A stretch of 50,988 nucleotides of DNA from an uncultured Clostridia bacterium (GTDB taxonomy: Bacteria > Bacillota > Clostridia > UMGS1810), in NCBI GenBank assembly GCA_937959315.1, contig CALGRC010000003.1, positions 1 to 50,988 on the forward strand. Reading direction: 5' to 3'. Under the pieces are notes generated by a model. It did no database searches and was not told where the DNA came from. It worked only from the letters and a program-made list of their open reading frames with translations. The translations under genes and the position numbers were made by a program. Position 1 is the first letter of the stretch; the number at the start of each line of letters is the position of its first letter. Positions 8,584 through 17,451 of this stretch are shown here, piece after piece.

Positions 8584-8689
8584 CTTCTCTCATCCAGACT
8601 CTACTGTCGGTTTTGGAATTGCACCAAATCAGCGCCTGCGCGCTCGCGGACTGTCACCGCCGGTCGGGAATTGCACCCTGCCCCGAAGA
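8584..8689 (-). promoter_or_regulatory. FMN riboswitch (RFN element)
   Basis: Read on the minus strand the segment has the hallmark RFN blocks in order: CTTCGGGGCAGGGTG, then TTCCCGACCGGCGGTGA, AGTCCGCGAGC, a variable arm, a GGTGCAATTCC block, ACCGACAGT and AGTCTGGATG, closing with AGAAG that pairs with the first block. This is an almost textbook aptamer. It sits upstream of ribU and is followed by a terminator, so bound FMN should stop ribU transcription. Confidence 0.96.
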
Positions 8690-8714
8690 TCCTATTTACT
8701 TGTATCGTTGCTTT

Positions 8715-9980
8715 TTACTGCACCACGCTCAAAAGCGGGAACACCGTTGCAAAATCTGTGCAGGCGTCATCCCCCGGGATGCCGACCGCAGCCGCTTCTG
8801 CGCTGTCCTGCGTAATGGACTGCTCTGCCGACAGCGAAGCGTCGCCAATCTGTATGCTGGCGGTCGCCGTCCGGCTTTGCAGCACACCGCCGTTTACCAC
8901 CTTTTCTATGCTGATGCTGCCGGTCACATTGCCCATCTGGTCTGCGCTCGCGCCAACCGCCGCCGCAATGGCCCCCCGCAGCGCATCCTGCGAAATTTCC
9001 AGCCGGTAGGTGGTTGTGGTGCCCTCTTCGGACGTCTGGATGTTGGCGTCGGCAAACAGCGCACCGATATTTTCCACCGCTGCCTTCAGCAGGCTGTAAG
9101 TGGTGTTGTCCACCTGCGCCTCATTGGCCGTCAGCACGGGCGTCAAAGCGGTATTCAAGCCCTGCTGCACCGAAACCGGCAGCGTTATGCCGCCTGTTAC
9201 GGCAAAAAACTTGTCCGCCACATCAGAATCGGCTTTGATATAGCCCACCGCCCCGGTGGGGGACACAATCTGCTGCACCGCGTCGCTGAAACCGTCCACT
9301 GCCGCATACAGGTTTGTGCCGTTATAAAGGAGCGTCTGGCCGCCGGCTGTTGCGATCGACACCGCCGTGCCGTCGCCCGTCAGGGTTGCCTGGGTCACTT
9401 CGCTTTCTGTGCCGGTCATGCTGGCCTGCCCGCTGACGGTATAGCTGCCGACATATTCCGACAGCACCGTTTCCATAAACCGTTCGCTGTAAAGCGGCGC
9501 CTTTTGTGCCAGCGTACTTGCCAGCTCCTGATAGTCTATGATATTGACCTGCTTTTTGCCACCGTTCCAGCAAACGGCGTTGTCCAGCGCCTCGGCAATA
9601 AAGCGCACCGGCACCAGCGTGCGGTCGCCCTCGGCCAGGATGGGGGCAACGTCGCTTTTAAACGCATAAGCCTCCCCGCCCTTTTCCAGCGTGGCGTCCA
9701 CAGAGCCAATCTGCAAAGTAATGGTGCGCGCCGGATTATCAAGGTTTGCCGTAATGGTCTGGGTTTCGCCGGCATATGTAACCTCTGCGCCCAGCGCTTC
9801 AAAAATAAACCGGAAGGGCACCATGGTGCGGTCGTTGATCAGCTGCGGCTGCACGTCAAACTGCACCTGCTGCCCGTTGACATACACCGTGATGGGCGTA
9901 TCCTCTGCGGCGGCCGGCACAACTGTGCCGAACGCCATCAGCACACCCAGCGCCAGGCCGGCAATTTTATGCTTTTTCAT
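8715..9980 (-). CDS. Secreted protein with copper-amine-oxidase-like stalk domain
   Basis: A 421-residue exported protein with a clear signal peptide (lysines, then a hydrophobic core, ending VPAAAED near residue 26). Residues about 28-145 are a copper amine oxidase N-terminal-like stalk domain with its two repeated cores, NDRTMVPFRFIFEALGAEV and EGDRTLVPVRFIAEALDNAV. Such domains are common on clostridial cell-surface and peptidoglycan-binding proteins. The remaining 275 residues are Ala/Thr-rich, predicted soluble, and resemble no family I can name; a lipoprotein-like substrate-carrying role (a YhjR/LolA-like fold) is only a guess. AAGGAGCTG precedes the ATG. It stands alone just upstream of the FMN riboswitch. 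Confidence 0.82.
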   Translation of the reverse strand: MKKHKIAGLALGVLMAFGTVVPAAAEDTPITVYVNGQQVQFDVQPQLINDRTMVPFRFIFEALGAEVTYAGETQTITANLDNPARTITLQIGSVDATLEKGGEAYAFKSDVAPILAEGDRTLVPVRFIAEALDNAVCWNGGKKQVNIIDYQELASTLAQKAPLYSERFMETVLSEYVGSYTVSGQASMTGTESEVTQATLTGDGTAVSIATAGGQTLLYNGTNLYAAVDGFSDAVQQIVSPTGAVGYIKADSDVADKFFAVTGGITLPVSVQQGLNTALTPVLTANEAQVDNTTYSLLKAAVENIGALFADANIQTSEEGTTTTYRLEISQDALRGAIAAAVGASADQMGNVTGSISIEKVVNGGVLQSRTATASIQIGDASLSAEQSITQDSAEAAAVGIPGDDACTDFATVFPLLSVVQ

Positions 9981-10091
9981 TTTTTTCAGCTCCTTTTGTC
10001 TGTGATTCTTTTATCATATACCGTTTTTGTTTTTTTTTCAAGTGGCAAATGATGAATACCAAAAACTTTGTATGGAAATACTGTTTTTATC

Positions 10092-10122
10092 GCCGGTTTT
10101 TTGGCAATATGCAAAAAACGGC
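10092..10122 (+). other. Stem-loop in the murA leader
   Basis: GCCGGTTTTTTG and CAAAAAACGGC can pair with one bulge around a short loop, 25 bases before the murA start. The T-run sits within the stem, so it is not a normal terminator. Role unknown. Confidence 0.35.
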
Positions 10123-10146
10123 AATTCGGAAAGGGGCGGTTTTTCC

Positions 10147-11403
10147 TTGTCAAAACTCATTGTCACCGGCGGCGGCCCGCTCAAAGGCGCCATCCGCATC
10201 AGCGGCGCAAAAAACAGCGCCCTGCCCATCCTAGCGGCCTGTATTTTAGCCGGCGGCCGGTGTACGCTGCACGATATCCCGCCGCTGGCAGACGTGGAAA
10301 ACATGCTCTCGCTGCTCACCTGTTTTGGGTGCGGCGTCTCCCGTGCCGGAGCCTCTGTCACCGTAGACCCCGCCGGCCTTACCAACACTATTTCCCCCTA
10401 TGAGCTGGTCAGCCGGTTCCGCGCGTCCTTTTTGGTCATGGGCCCGCTTTTGGCAAAGACAGGCAGCTGCCGCATCAGCCTGCCGGGCGGCTGCGCCATC
10501 GGCACCCGGCCGGTGGATTTGCATTTGAAGGGGTTTGCCGCCATGGGCGCGCGCATCAACCAGGGGCACGGGTATATCGAGGCGCGGGCGCGCAAGCTCA
10601 AAGGGGCAAAAATTTACTTGGATTTCCCGTCGGTGGGCGCCACCCAAAACCTGATGATGGCCGCCGCCCTGGCCGATGGGCAGACCACGCTGGAAAACGC
10701 CGCCACCGAACCGGAAGTTGCCGACCTGGCAAATTTTTTAAATGCCATCGGCGCAAATATTTTGGGCGCGGGCACCGACACGGTGCGCATCTACGGCGTT
10801 TCCGCCCTGCGCTGCGGCGAGCATACCATTATCCCCGACCGCATAGAGGCCGGCACTTTTTTGGCGGCCGCCGCCATCACCCATGGGCAGGTACGGCTGG
10901 AAAACACCTGCCGGGAGCACCTAAAGCCGGTATCGGCAAAGCTGCAGGAAATCGGCGCGCAGATTACCGACGGCGACGGCTTTACCGAACTGGACGCCCG
11001 CGGCAAATTCCATGCGTCCGATATCAAAACGCTGCCGTTCCCCGGCTTCCCCACCGACATGCAGGCGCAGTTTATGTCGCTCATGAGCGTGGTGGACGGT
11101 ACCAGCATCATCACCGAAACGGTGTTTGAAAACCGCTTCCTGCACGTACCGGAACTTACGCGCATGAACGCCAATATCAAAATTGACGGGCGTACCGCTG
11201 TAATTGAAGGGGAAAAACAGCTCACCGGCGCGCAGGTGCGCGCCACCGACCTGCGGGCGGGCGCGGCGCTTGCCATTGCGGCGCTCGCCGCACGGGGGGA
11301 AACTGAAATTTCCGACGCACAGCACATCTATCGCGGCTACGACCGGTTTGAAGAAAAACTGGCCGCACTCGGCGCGCAAATCCGCCTGGATACCTGCGAT
11401 TGA
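10147..11403 (+). CDS. murA: UDP-N-acetylglucosamine 1-carboxyvinyltransferase
   Basis: A 418-residue cytoplasmic enzyme of the first committed step of peptidoglycan synthesis: it moves enolpyruvate from phosphoenolpyruvate to UDP-GlcNAc. Lys22-Asn23 (SGAKNSALP) and the loop Cys116 in LPGGCAIGTRPVDLH are present, so it should be sensitive to fosfomycin. The length fits the family. The open frame starts earlier, but homologues begin at the TTG (SKLIVTGG), which has AAAGGGG about 12 bases upstream. It precedes the rpmH promoter on the same strand. Confidence 0.95.
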   Translation: MSKLIVTGGGPLKGAIRISGAKNSALPILAACILAGGRCTLHDIPPLADVENMLSLLTCFGCGVSRAGASVTVDPAGLTNTISPYELVSRFRASFLVMGPLLAKTGSCRISLPGGCAIGTRPVDLHLKGFAAMGARINQGHGYIEARARKLKGAKIYLDFPSVGATQNLMMAAALADGQTTLENAATEPEVADLANFLNAIGANILGAGTDTVRIYGVSALRCGEHTIIPDRIEAGTFLAAAAITHGQVRLENTCREHLKPVSAKLQEIGAQITDGDGFTELDARGKFHASDIKTLPFPGFPTDMQAQFMSLMSVVDGTSIITETVFENRFLHVPELTRMNANIKIDGRTAVIEGEKQLTGAQVRATDLRAGAALAIAALAARGETEISDAQHIYRGYDRFEEKLAALGAQIRLDTCD

Positions 11404-11414
11404 AAAATTAGCTG

Positions 11415-11443
11415 TTGACAAATGGTGGGGGATATTATATAAT
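11415..11443 (+). promoter_or_regulatory. Strong SigA promoter for rpmH operon
   Basis: Perfect TTGACA and TATAAT hexamers with a 17-base spacer, about 95 bases before rpmH. The best vegetative promoter in the window, as expected for a ribosomal protein gene. Confidence 0.88.
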
Positions 11444-11536
11444 ATGACTGTTTTTAAACTGGCCTTAGGGGGATGTTATGCCCTAAAATGAGGGCAGACG
11501 TATCCGTTACGATAGCAAAGGGGAGGTGTTTCACTC

Positions 11537-11671
11537 GTGAAAAGAACATATCAGCCAAACGTCCGCCACCGCAGTAAAGTCCACGGGTTCCGTGCCAGAA
11601 TGAGCACGGCGAACGGCAGAAAGGTACTGGCGCGCAGAAGGCTCAAAGGCCGCAAAGTACTGTCGGCTTAA
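11537..11671 (+). CDS. rpmH: 50S ribosomal protein L34
   Basis: A 44-residue, highly basic protein with the full L34 pattern: MKRTYQPNVRH at the start, GFRARMST in the middle and RRRLKGRKVLSA at the end. It binds 23S rRNA in the large subunit. The GTG start has GGGGAGGTG about ten bases upstream. It is the first gene after a consensus promoter and is followed by an attenuator-like hairpin before rnpA, the standard arrangement. Confidence 0.97.
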   Translation: MKRTYQPNVRHRSKVHGFRARMSTANGRKVLARRRLKGRKVLSA

Positions 11672-11686
11672 AACAGGACGGGAAAG

Positions 11687-11711
11687 AGACCACGGACATG
11701 TGGTCTTTTTT
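11687..11711 (+). terminator. Attenuator-type terminator between rpmH and rnpA
   Basis: AGACCAC pairs with GTGGTCT around a 6-base loop, followed by a T-run. It probably lowers transcription of rnpA and the genes behind it relative to rpmH. Confidence 0.8.
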
Positions 11712-11733
11712 AAAATCAGGAGAAGTATCCATC

Positions 11734-12063
11734 ATGAAAGGGACCATCAAAGAAAACCGGGATTTTTGCTATGGATACCGCCGCGGGAAAAAGGTGGTGT
11801 CCCATGCAATGGTGCTGCACTATTACCCCAACCGTACCGGGGAAACCAAACTCGGCATTACCGTATCCAAGGCAGTGGGGAAGGCGGTGAAGCGCAACCG
11901 CGCCAAACGGCTGGTGCGCGCCTGTTTCCAGGCGGCAAAGCCGCATATAAAACCCGGCTACAATATTATCATCGTTGCGCGCACTGTGCTGGCGCATATG
12001 AAACAGTGCGATGCAATGGCCAATTTGGAATACTGTTTAAAAAAATCGGAGCTGATGAAATGA
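11734..12063 (+). CDS. rnpA: Ribonuclease P protein component
   Basis: A 109-residue basic protein that joins the RNase P RNA to mature the 5' ends of tRNAs. The family signature KRNRAKRLVRACF is at residues 53-65, with LGITVSKAVGKAVKRNR leading into it. The frame extends upstream into the terminator, but the ATG after AGGAGAAG is the start that matches homologues (IKENRDFCYGYRRGKK). The stop overlaps the start of yidD (ATGA), so the two are coupled. Confidence 0.95.
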   Translation: MKGTIKENRDFCYGYRRGKKVVSHAMVLHYYPNRTGETKLGITVSKAVGKAVKRNRAKRLVRACFQAAKPHIKPGYNIIIVARTVLAHMKQCDAMANLEYCLKKSELMK

Positions 12064-12281
12064 AAACCCTGCCAAAACGGCTGTTTCTGTGGCTTATCCG
12101 GTTTTACCGCACAGCCATTTCGCCCTATAAAAAACCTTGCTGCCGGTTTGTGCCCACCTGCTCGCAGTATGCGTTGGAAGCGGTGGAAAAGTACGGCGCA
12201 TGGAAGGGTGGGTACCTGGCCGTCCGCCGATTACTCAAATGCCATCCCTTTCACAAGGGCGGCTACGACCCGGTTGGATAA
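12060..12281 (+). CDS. yidD: Membrane protein insertion efficiency factor YidD
   Basis: A 73-residue protein of the YidD family, a small inner-face membrane protein that helps YidC-dependent insertion. It carries the conserved FYRTAISPYKKPCCRFVPTC block, SQYALEAVEKYGAWKG and the closing KCHPFHKGGYDPV. An N-terminal amphipathic helix (LPKRLFLWLIRFY) is visible. Start overlaps the rnpA stop; yidC follows after 25 bases. Confidence 0.95.
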   Translation: MKTLPKRLFLWLIRFYRTAISPYKKPCCRFVPTCSQYALEAVEKYGAWKGGYLAVRRLLKCHPFHKGGYDPVG

Positions 12282-12306
12282 CCGGCATACTTTGGAGGTT
12301 TAGACT

Positions 12307-13224
12307 TTGAGTATTTTCAGTATTTTAATTACCAACCCCCTGGGCTATATACTGGGGTTTATTTACAATTTCACCCTTAATTACGGCTGGGCGCTGGTGA
12401 TATTTACCATTTTAATCAAGCTCATTTTGCTGCCGCTGGGCTTAAAGCAGCAAAAGTCCATGACGCGCATGCAGTTTGTCCAGCCAAAGATGGCGGAAAT
12501 CCAGGAAAAATACAAAAACGACAAAAACAAGCAGTCGGAAGAAATGATGAAGCTGTACAAGGAATACAAGGTCAGCCCCATGGGCGGCTGCCTGCCGCTG
12601 CTGATCCAGCTTCCCATCCTGTACGGCCTGTATTGGGTTATCCGCGAGCCGCTGCGTTATATGCTGCACATCCCCATGGACCAAATCAACCAGATGATTG
12701 CCGACGGCGGTTTTTCCGGCTATAATGCGCAGATTTTGGTGGCCCACGCGCAAAACCTCATCAATTTCAACTTCCTGGGCCTGGATTTGTCCGCCCAGCC
12801 TGAGCTCACCAAGCCAAGCTGGCTGTGGCTGATCCCGCTTTTAGCCGGTGTGACCACCTTTTTAACCAGTAAGGTCACAACCTGGATGAATAAAAAAGAT
12901 ACCGACAAAGCCAAGAAAGAGGAAGAAAAGAAACCGCAGCGGGTGCTCAACCCCGATCAGAAGCAGCAGCCGGGCGCCGGCCAGACCGAAGGTATGATGA
13001 AGGGGATGCTGTATTTTATGCCGCTCATGACGCTGTGGATTACCTTTACCGTACCGGCCGCACTGGGTGTTTACTGGACCATCAGCAACATTTTGTCGCT
13101 GCTGCAAACCCTTGTGCTCAACGGGTATTATGCCAAAAAACTCAAGACGGAATACGCCGCGCTGGAGGAGCAAAAGGAACTGGAACGGCAAGAGCGCGCA
13201 AAACGAAAGAAAAGAAGGGGGTAA
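12307..13224 (+). CDS. yidC: Membrane protein insertase YidC
   Basis: A 305-residue YidC/Oxa1 family insertase that places proteins into the cytoplasmic membrane alone or with SecYEG. As in many Clostridia it lacks a lipoprotein signal and begins at its first membrane helix (FIYNFTLNYGWALVIFTILIK). The cytoplasmic coiled hairpin (RMQFVQPKMAEIQEKYK), the MGGCLPLLIQLPILYGLY helix and the C-terminal PAALGVYWTISNILSLLQT helix are present. A charged, Gln/Pro-rich insertion (about residues 195-230) sits before the last helices, and a basic tail ends the protein. The start is TTG, with GGAGG upstream. Confidence 0.95.
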   Translation: MSIFSILITNPLGYILGFIYNFTLNYGWALVIFTILIKLILLPLGLKQQKSMTRMQFVQPKMAEIQEKYKNDKNKQSEEMMKLYKEYKVSPMGGCLPLLIQLPILYGLYWVIREPLRYMLHIPMDQINQMIADGGFSGYNAQILVAHAQNLINFNFLGLDLSAQPELTKPSWLWLIPLLAGVTTFLTSKVTTWMNKKDTDKAKKEEEKKPQRVLNPDQKQQPGAGQTEGMMKGMLYFMPLMTLWITFTVPAALGVYWTISNILSLLQTLVLNGYYAKKLKTEYAALEEQKELERQERAKRKKRRG

Positions 13225-13230
13225 GCGGCC

Positions 13231-13866
13231 GTGAAAACTGTTGAAAAAACGGCAAAAACCGTAGAAGAAGCCATTGCAGAGGCGCTGGCAGAACTGCACG
13301 CCGAACAAGGCGATGTGGAAATTGAAGTGCTGGACGAAGGGGAAAAAGGATTCCTGGGGTTTGGAAAAAAGGAAGCGCGGGTGCGGGTGACCGAAAAGCC
13401 CAACGCCGAAAAACGCATCAAAGAATTTTTAAACGGCCTGTTTGCCATTGCAGGCGAGGATGTGACGGTAACCGTATCGCAGGCGGACGACCGTATGGTC
13501 GCAGACCTGTCCGGACCGGATATGGGCATTGTCATCGGCAAGCGCGGCGAAACGTTGGACGCCTTGCAGCATCTGACCAGCCTGTACGTCAACCGCGGGG
13601 ACGCGGAATTTGTGCATTTGACGCTGGACTGTGAAAATTACCGGGCAAAACGGGCAAAATCACTTGAGTCGTTTGCGGCAAATGTGGCGGCAAAGGTCGC
13701 CAAAACACGCCGGACGGTGACGCTTGAGCCCATGAGCGCCTATGAACGGCGGATCATCCATGCGTCGCTGCAAAACCATCCGGACGTAACCACCTACAGC
13801 ACCGGCCAAGGGCCTGGGCGGCGGGTTGTCGTCTGCCTGAAATCCAAGGCGCCAAAAACCAACTGA
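13231..13866 (+). CDS. khpB: RNA-binding protein KhpB (Jag)
   Basis: A 211-residue RNA-binding protein. An N-terminal Jag domain (EKTAKTVEEAIAEALAEL, then DEGEKGFLGFGKKEARVRV) is followed by a KH domain with the GKRG loop (IGKRGETLDALQHLTSLYVN) and a C-terminal R3H domain (ESFAANVAAKVAKTRRTVTL to GPGRRVVV). With KhpA it binds many small RNAs and mRNAs and affects cell elongation in streptococci. GTG start with AAGGGGG upstream, six bases after yidC, as in most Firmicutes. Confidence 0.94.
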   Translation: MKTVEKTAKTVEEAIAEALAELHAEQGDVEIEVLDEGEKGFLGFGKKEARVRVTEKPNAEKRIKEFLNGLFAIAGEDVTVTVSQADDRMVADLSGPDMGIVIGKRGETLDALQHLTSLYVNRGDAEFVHLTLDCENYRAKRAKSLESFAANVAAKVAKTRRTVTLEPMSAYERRIIHASLQNHPDVTTYSTGQGPGRRVVVCLKSKAPKTN

Positions 13867-13874
13867 CGTATACC

Positions 13875-13897
13875 AGCGGCCGCATGGCCGCTTTTTT
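13875..13897 (+). terminator. Rho-independent terminator after khpB
   Basis: AGCGGCC pairs with GGCCGCT around a 4-base loop, followed by a T-run. Confidence 0.85.
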
Positions 13898-13941
13898 CTT
13901 AGGCGTACCCCATCATTTTTCAATTTTCCGGAGGAATTGCC

Positions 13942-15318
13942 ATGCCTTACCCATCCCAAACTGATACCATTGCCGCCATATCCACCCCCTACGGCACGGG
14001 GGGGATTGCGGTCATCCGCGTCAGCGGCGCCCAAGCCATTTCCATAGCGGACAAGCTCTACCGCGGCAAAGCGCCGCTTTCCCAGGCGGGCAGCCATACC
14101 GTCTGCTACGGCGGCATTTATGAAGACGGCGCGCGGCTGGACGAGGTGCTGGCTACGGTGCTGCGCGCACCGCGCACCTACACGCGGGAGGATACGGTGG
14201 AAATTAGCTGCCACGGCGGGATATGCTGTGCCAACCAGGTATTGTCGGCCGTGCTGCGCGCCGGCGCGCGGCTGGCTGAGCCAGGGGAGTTTACCAAGCG
14301 CGCCTATTTTAACGGGCGCATCGATTTGACAGAGGCCGAGGCGATTTTGGGGCTGATACAGGCCAAAACCCCCCGCGGCTGCCGGGCGGCGGTCCATCAG
14401 ATGGGCGGGGCGCTGTCTGACCGGATTGGCCGGATACGGAACAGCCTGCTGTCCCTCTCTGCGCACGTACAGGTGCTGTGCGACTACCCCGACGAGGGGT
14501 TGGAACCGCTGTCCGACCAGGCGTTTGCCATGCGGCTGGACAATTGCAGGCAGGCGCTGCATGCATTGCTTGCGGCGGCCGACCGCGGCCGGATTGTCCG
14601 GGACGGCATCGATACGGTGATCGCCGGCCGGCCAAACGTGGGGAAATCCTCGCTGCTGAATTTGCTGTGCGGCAGCGAACGCGCCATTGTAACCGACATT
14701 GCAGGCACCACCCGCGACACGCTGGAAGAGAGCGTCACGCTGGGCGGGCTGCTGCTGAAGCTGTCCGACACCGCCGGCATCCGCGATACCGACGAGGCAG
14801 TGGAAGCCATTGGCGTACAGCGCGCGCGGGAACGGCTGGGGCAGGCGGCGCTCATCCTATACCTGGTGGACGGTTCGGAACCGGAAAACCCGGAGGATGT
14901 ACAGCTATTATCCACATTGCCGCCCCAAACCACCATTTTGCTGCGCAACAAAGCGGACAAGGGCTGTGCGCTGGAAAAAAACGCCTTTCCCAGCTTCCCG
15001 CACCAGCTTGCCTTTTCTGCCAAAACCGGGCAGGGGCTGGATAAGCTGGAACATCTGGTGACGGCGCTGTTTTTGGAGCAGGACGGCCTATCATCGCCCG
15101 ACGACGCCGTTTTGCTCAGTGTACGGGCGCGCGCGGCGGCAGAGCAGGCGCTGTCCTGCGTTTGCGACGCCCAGCAGGGCATGGCGGACGGCTTTTCGCC
15201 CGACACCGTCGTGCTGGACATTGAAGCCGCCATTGGGCATTTGGGCGAGGTGGACGGCAAATCGGTCAATGAAGAGGTGGTAGATGCCATGTTCCACCAA
15301 TTTTGCGTAGGAAAGTAA
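13942..15318 (+). CDS. mnmE: tRNA modification GTPase MnmE
   Basis: A 458-residue GTPase that, with MnmG, adds the carboxymethylaminomethyl group to U34 of certain tRNAs. The N-terminal folate-binding domain (DTIAAISTPYGTGGIAVIRVSG), the helical domain, the inserted G domain with P-loop GRPNVGKSS near residue 230 and DIAGTTRDTLEE, and the final CVGK motif with the family-conserved Cys are all present. Upstream GGAGG fixes the ATG. mnmG follows 12 bases later, so both partners are made together. Confidence 0.96.
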   Translation: MPYPSQTDTIAAISTPYGTGGIAVIRVSGAQAISIADKLYRGKAPLSQAGSHTVCYGGIYEDGARLDEVLATVLRAPRTYTREDTVEISCHGGICCANQVLSAVLRAGARLAEPGEFTKRAYFNGRIDLTEAEAILGLIQAKTPRGCRAAVHQMGGALSDRIGRIRNSLLSLSAHVQVLCDYPDEGLEPLSDQAFAMRLDNCRQALHALLAAADRGRIVRDGIDTVIAGRPNVGKSSLLNLLCGSERAIVTDIAGTTRDTLEESVTLGGLLLKLSDTAGIRDTDEAVEAIGVQRARERLGQAALILYLVDGSEPENPEDVQLLSTLPPQTTILLRNKADKGCALEKNAFPSFPHQLAFSAKTGQGLDKLEHLVTALFLEQDGLSSPDDAVLLSVRARAAAEQALSCVCDAQQGMADGFSPDTVVLDIEAAIGHLGEVDGKSVNEEVVDAMFHQFCVGK

Positions 15319-15330
15319 GGGGGGCTGTTT

Positions 15331-17208
15331 GTGCAGGAATATCAGGCGGGAAGCTATGACATTGCGGTCATCGGCGGCGGGCATGCCGGGTGTGAGGCGG
15401 CGCTGGCCGCCGCGCGCATGGGCTGCCGCGTCATCTTATTTTCCATCAATTTAGACACCATTGCCAATATGGCCTGCAACCCGTGCATCGGCGGTACGGC
15501 AAAGGGGCACCTGGTACGCGAAATTGACGCGCTGGGCGGCGAGATGGGCAAAGTGGCCGACAAGACCATGATCCAATCCAAACTGCTGGGGCGCAGCAAG
15601 GGCCCGGCGGTCTATTCGCTGCGCGCGCAGGCCGACCGGCGCGCCTACCAGCAGGAGATGAAGCACCGGCTGGAACGGCAGCAAAACCTGGATGTCAAGC
15701 AGGCGGAAATTGTGGACATCGGGTTTGAAAAGGGCGCGGTGTGCTCGGTGCTGACCCATTTGGGCGCACGCTATGCCGTCAAGGCGGCCATTGTCGCCAC
15801 CGGCACCTTTTTAAAGGGGACGGTACATATCGGCGAGGTAAGCTACCCATCCGGGCCGGACGGGGTGTTCCCCTCCGGGCCGCTGTCCGGCTGCCTGCGG
15901 GCGGCCGGCGTACCGCTTATGCGGTTTAAAACGGGGACGCCGGCACGTATCAACAAAAACAGCGTGGATTTTTCCAAAATGGAACCCCAATATGGAGACG
16001 ACCAGATTACGCCGTTTTCATTTGAAACGGAAACCCCAGGCAAAAACCAGGTGCTGTGCTACCTCACCTATACCACGCCCGAAACCAAACGGATCATTTT
16101 GGACAACCTGCACCGTTCCCCGCTCTACAGCGGCCGGATTGAAGGGGTGGGGCCGCGCTACTGCCCATCCATTGAGGATAAGATGGTGCGGTTCCCCGAC
16201 AAAGAGCGGCACCAGATATTCATTGAACCCATGGGGCTGGACACCGACGAGCTGTATGTGCAGGGGCTGTCCTCCAGCCTGCCGGAGGAGGTGCAGGAAG
16301 CCTTTTTACACACCATCCCGGGGCTGGAACACGCGGTGGTGCAGCGCACCGCCTATGCCATCGAATACGACTGCACCGACGCCACCGCGCTGTATGCGAC
16401 CTTGGAATTTAAAGGCCACCCGGGCCTGTACGGCGCCGGGCAGTTCAACGGCAGTTCTGGCTACGAGGAAGCCGCCGCGCAGGGGCTTATCGCCGGCATC
16501 AACGCGGCGCGGAAAATCCAAGGCAAACCGCCCTTTACCTTAACGCGCGCCGAAAGCTATATCGGTACGCTGATTGACGACCTGACGGTAAAGGGCACCA
16601 ACGAGCCCTACCGTATGCTGACTTCCCGCAGCGAATACCGCCTGCTGCTGCGGCAGGACAATGCCGACCTGCGCCTGACCGAAAAAGGGCATATGCTGGG
16701 GCTCATTTCTGACAGCCGGTATGAGAGGTTCCTGCAAAAAAAACAAGCGATAGAAGCCGAAATTAAGCGCGTGACGCACACCAGCGTCCCGCCGTCCGAC
16801 GCGGTCAACCAATTCCTTGCCGCGCACGGCAGCACACCCATTTCCACCGGGATTGGCTTAACAGACCTTTTGCGCCGGCCGGAGCTCACCTATGCGCTGT
16901 GCGCGCCCATCGACCCAGGCCGTCCCGCCTTGCCGCCCGCCGTGGCGGAACAGGTGTATATCCAAATCAAATACGAAGGGTATATCAAAAAACAGCTAGC
17001 GCAGGTAGAGCGGTTCCGTCAGCTAGAAGAAAAACCGCTGCCGCCGGACCTGGATTATACCGGTATCCCGGGCCTGCGCACAGAAGCGGTACAGAAGCTC
17101 ACCGCCCAGCGCCCGCAGACAGCCAGGCAGGCAGCGCGCATCTCCGGCGTATCCCCCGCCGACCTGGACGCCATACTTATCCATTTAAAAGCAAAAAAAT
17201 CCCGTTAA
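15331..17208 (+). CDS. mnmG: tRNA uridine 5-carboxymethylaminomethyl modification enzyme MnmG
   Basis: A 625-residue FAD-dependent partner of MnmE. The dinucleotide-binding GGGHAGCEAALAAARMG motif begins near residue 13; the conserved CNPCIGG and the paired KTGTPARI and GQFNGSSGYEEAAAQG motifs are all in place. The GTG start has AAGGGGGG upstream. The stop codon lies in the loop of the terminator hairpin. In Bacillus rsmG follows mnmG; here it does not, and sits about 20 kb away on the other strand. Confidence 0.96.
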   Translation: MQEYQAGSYDIAVIGGGHAGCEAALAAARMGCRVILFSINLDTIANMACNPCIGGTAKGHLVREIDALGGEMGKVADKTMIQSKLLGRSKGPAVYSLRAQADRRAYQQEMKHRLERQQNLDVKQAEIVDIGFEKGAVCSVLTHLGARYAVKAAIVATGTFLKGTVHIGEVSYPSGPDGVFPSGPLSGCLRAAGVPLMRFKTGTPARINKNSVDFSKMEPQYGDDQITPFSFETETPGKNQVLCYLTYTTPETKRIILDNLHRSPLYSGRIEGVGPRYCPSIEDKMVRFPDKERHQIFIEPMGLDTDELYVQGLSSSLPEEVQEAFLHTIPGLEHAVVQRTAYAIEYDCTDATALYATLEFKGHPGLYGAGQFNGSSGYEEAAAQGLIAGINAARKIQGKPPFTLTRAESYIGTLIDDLTVKGTNEPYRMLTSRSEYRLLLRQDNADLRLTEKGHMLGLISDSRYERFLQKKQAIEAEIKRVTHTSVPPSDAVNQFLAAHGSTPISTGIGLTDLLRRPELTYALCAPIDPGRPALPPAVAEQVYIQIKYEGYIKKQLAQVERFRQLEEKPLPPDLDYTGIPGLRTEAVQKLTAQRPQTARQAARISGVSPADLDAILIHLKAKKSR

Positions 17209-17221
17209 AACGGGATTTTTT
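17193..17221 (+). terminator. Terminator overlapping the mnmG stop
   Basis: AAAAAATCCCG pairs with CGGGATTTTTT; the mnmG TAA is in the loop. It insulates oriC from the upstream operon. Confidence 0.88.
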
Positions 17222-17226
17222 AATAT

Positions 17227-17430
17227 TGTGGATATCCAGGCCCGCCCTATGCACAATGGGAATAGCGTTGTGGAAATTTATCCTCTTTTTTTGAAAAGGG
17301 TGTTGATAAATATGCTGAAATCTGGTACAATTAATAAGGAAATTTTTTTTACAGCATTGTGGAAAAAAACCTGTGGAAACCCTGTATTTATCCACATTTT
17401 GTGCGAAACTGTGGATAAGTTTGTGGATAA
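17227..17430. promoter_or_regulatory. DnaA-box cluster upstream of dnaA (oriC, left part)
   Basis: Perfect TTATCCACA boxes lie at 17388-17396 and, in inverse orientation (TGTGGATAA), at 17410-17418 and 17422-17430. A one-mismatch copy (TGTGGATAT) is at 17227-17235, and several TGTGGAAA half-matches lie between. This matches the incA/incB-type cluster of Firmicute bipartite origins, and it probably also autoregulates dnaA. Confidence 0.9.
17303..17331 (+). promoter_or_regulatory. Promoter of dnaA
   Basis: TTGATA and TACAAT with a 17-base spacer, and TGG before the -10 box (extended -10). It lies about 120 bases before dnaA, with the DnaA boxes in the leader. Confidence 0.7.
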
Positions 17431-17451
17431 CTTGATATACGGAGGCCGAAC

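Noticed and set aside
13660..14562. Long minus-strand open frame opposite mnmE (and similar frames elsewhere, e.g. 8562-10052 plus strand)
   Set aside because: Shadow of real genes in GC-rich DNA; no ribosome-binding site or domain, and the opposite strand codes a complete known protein.
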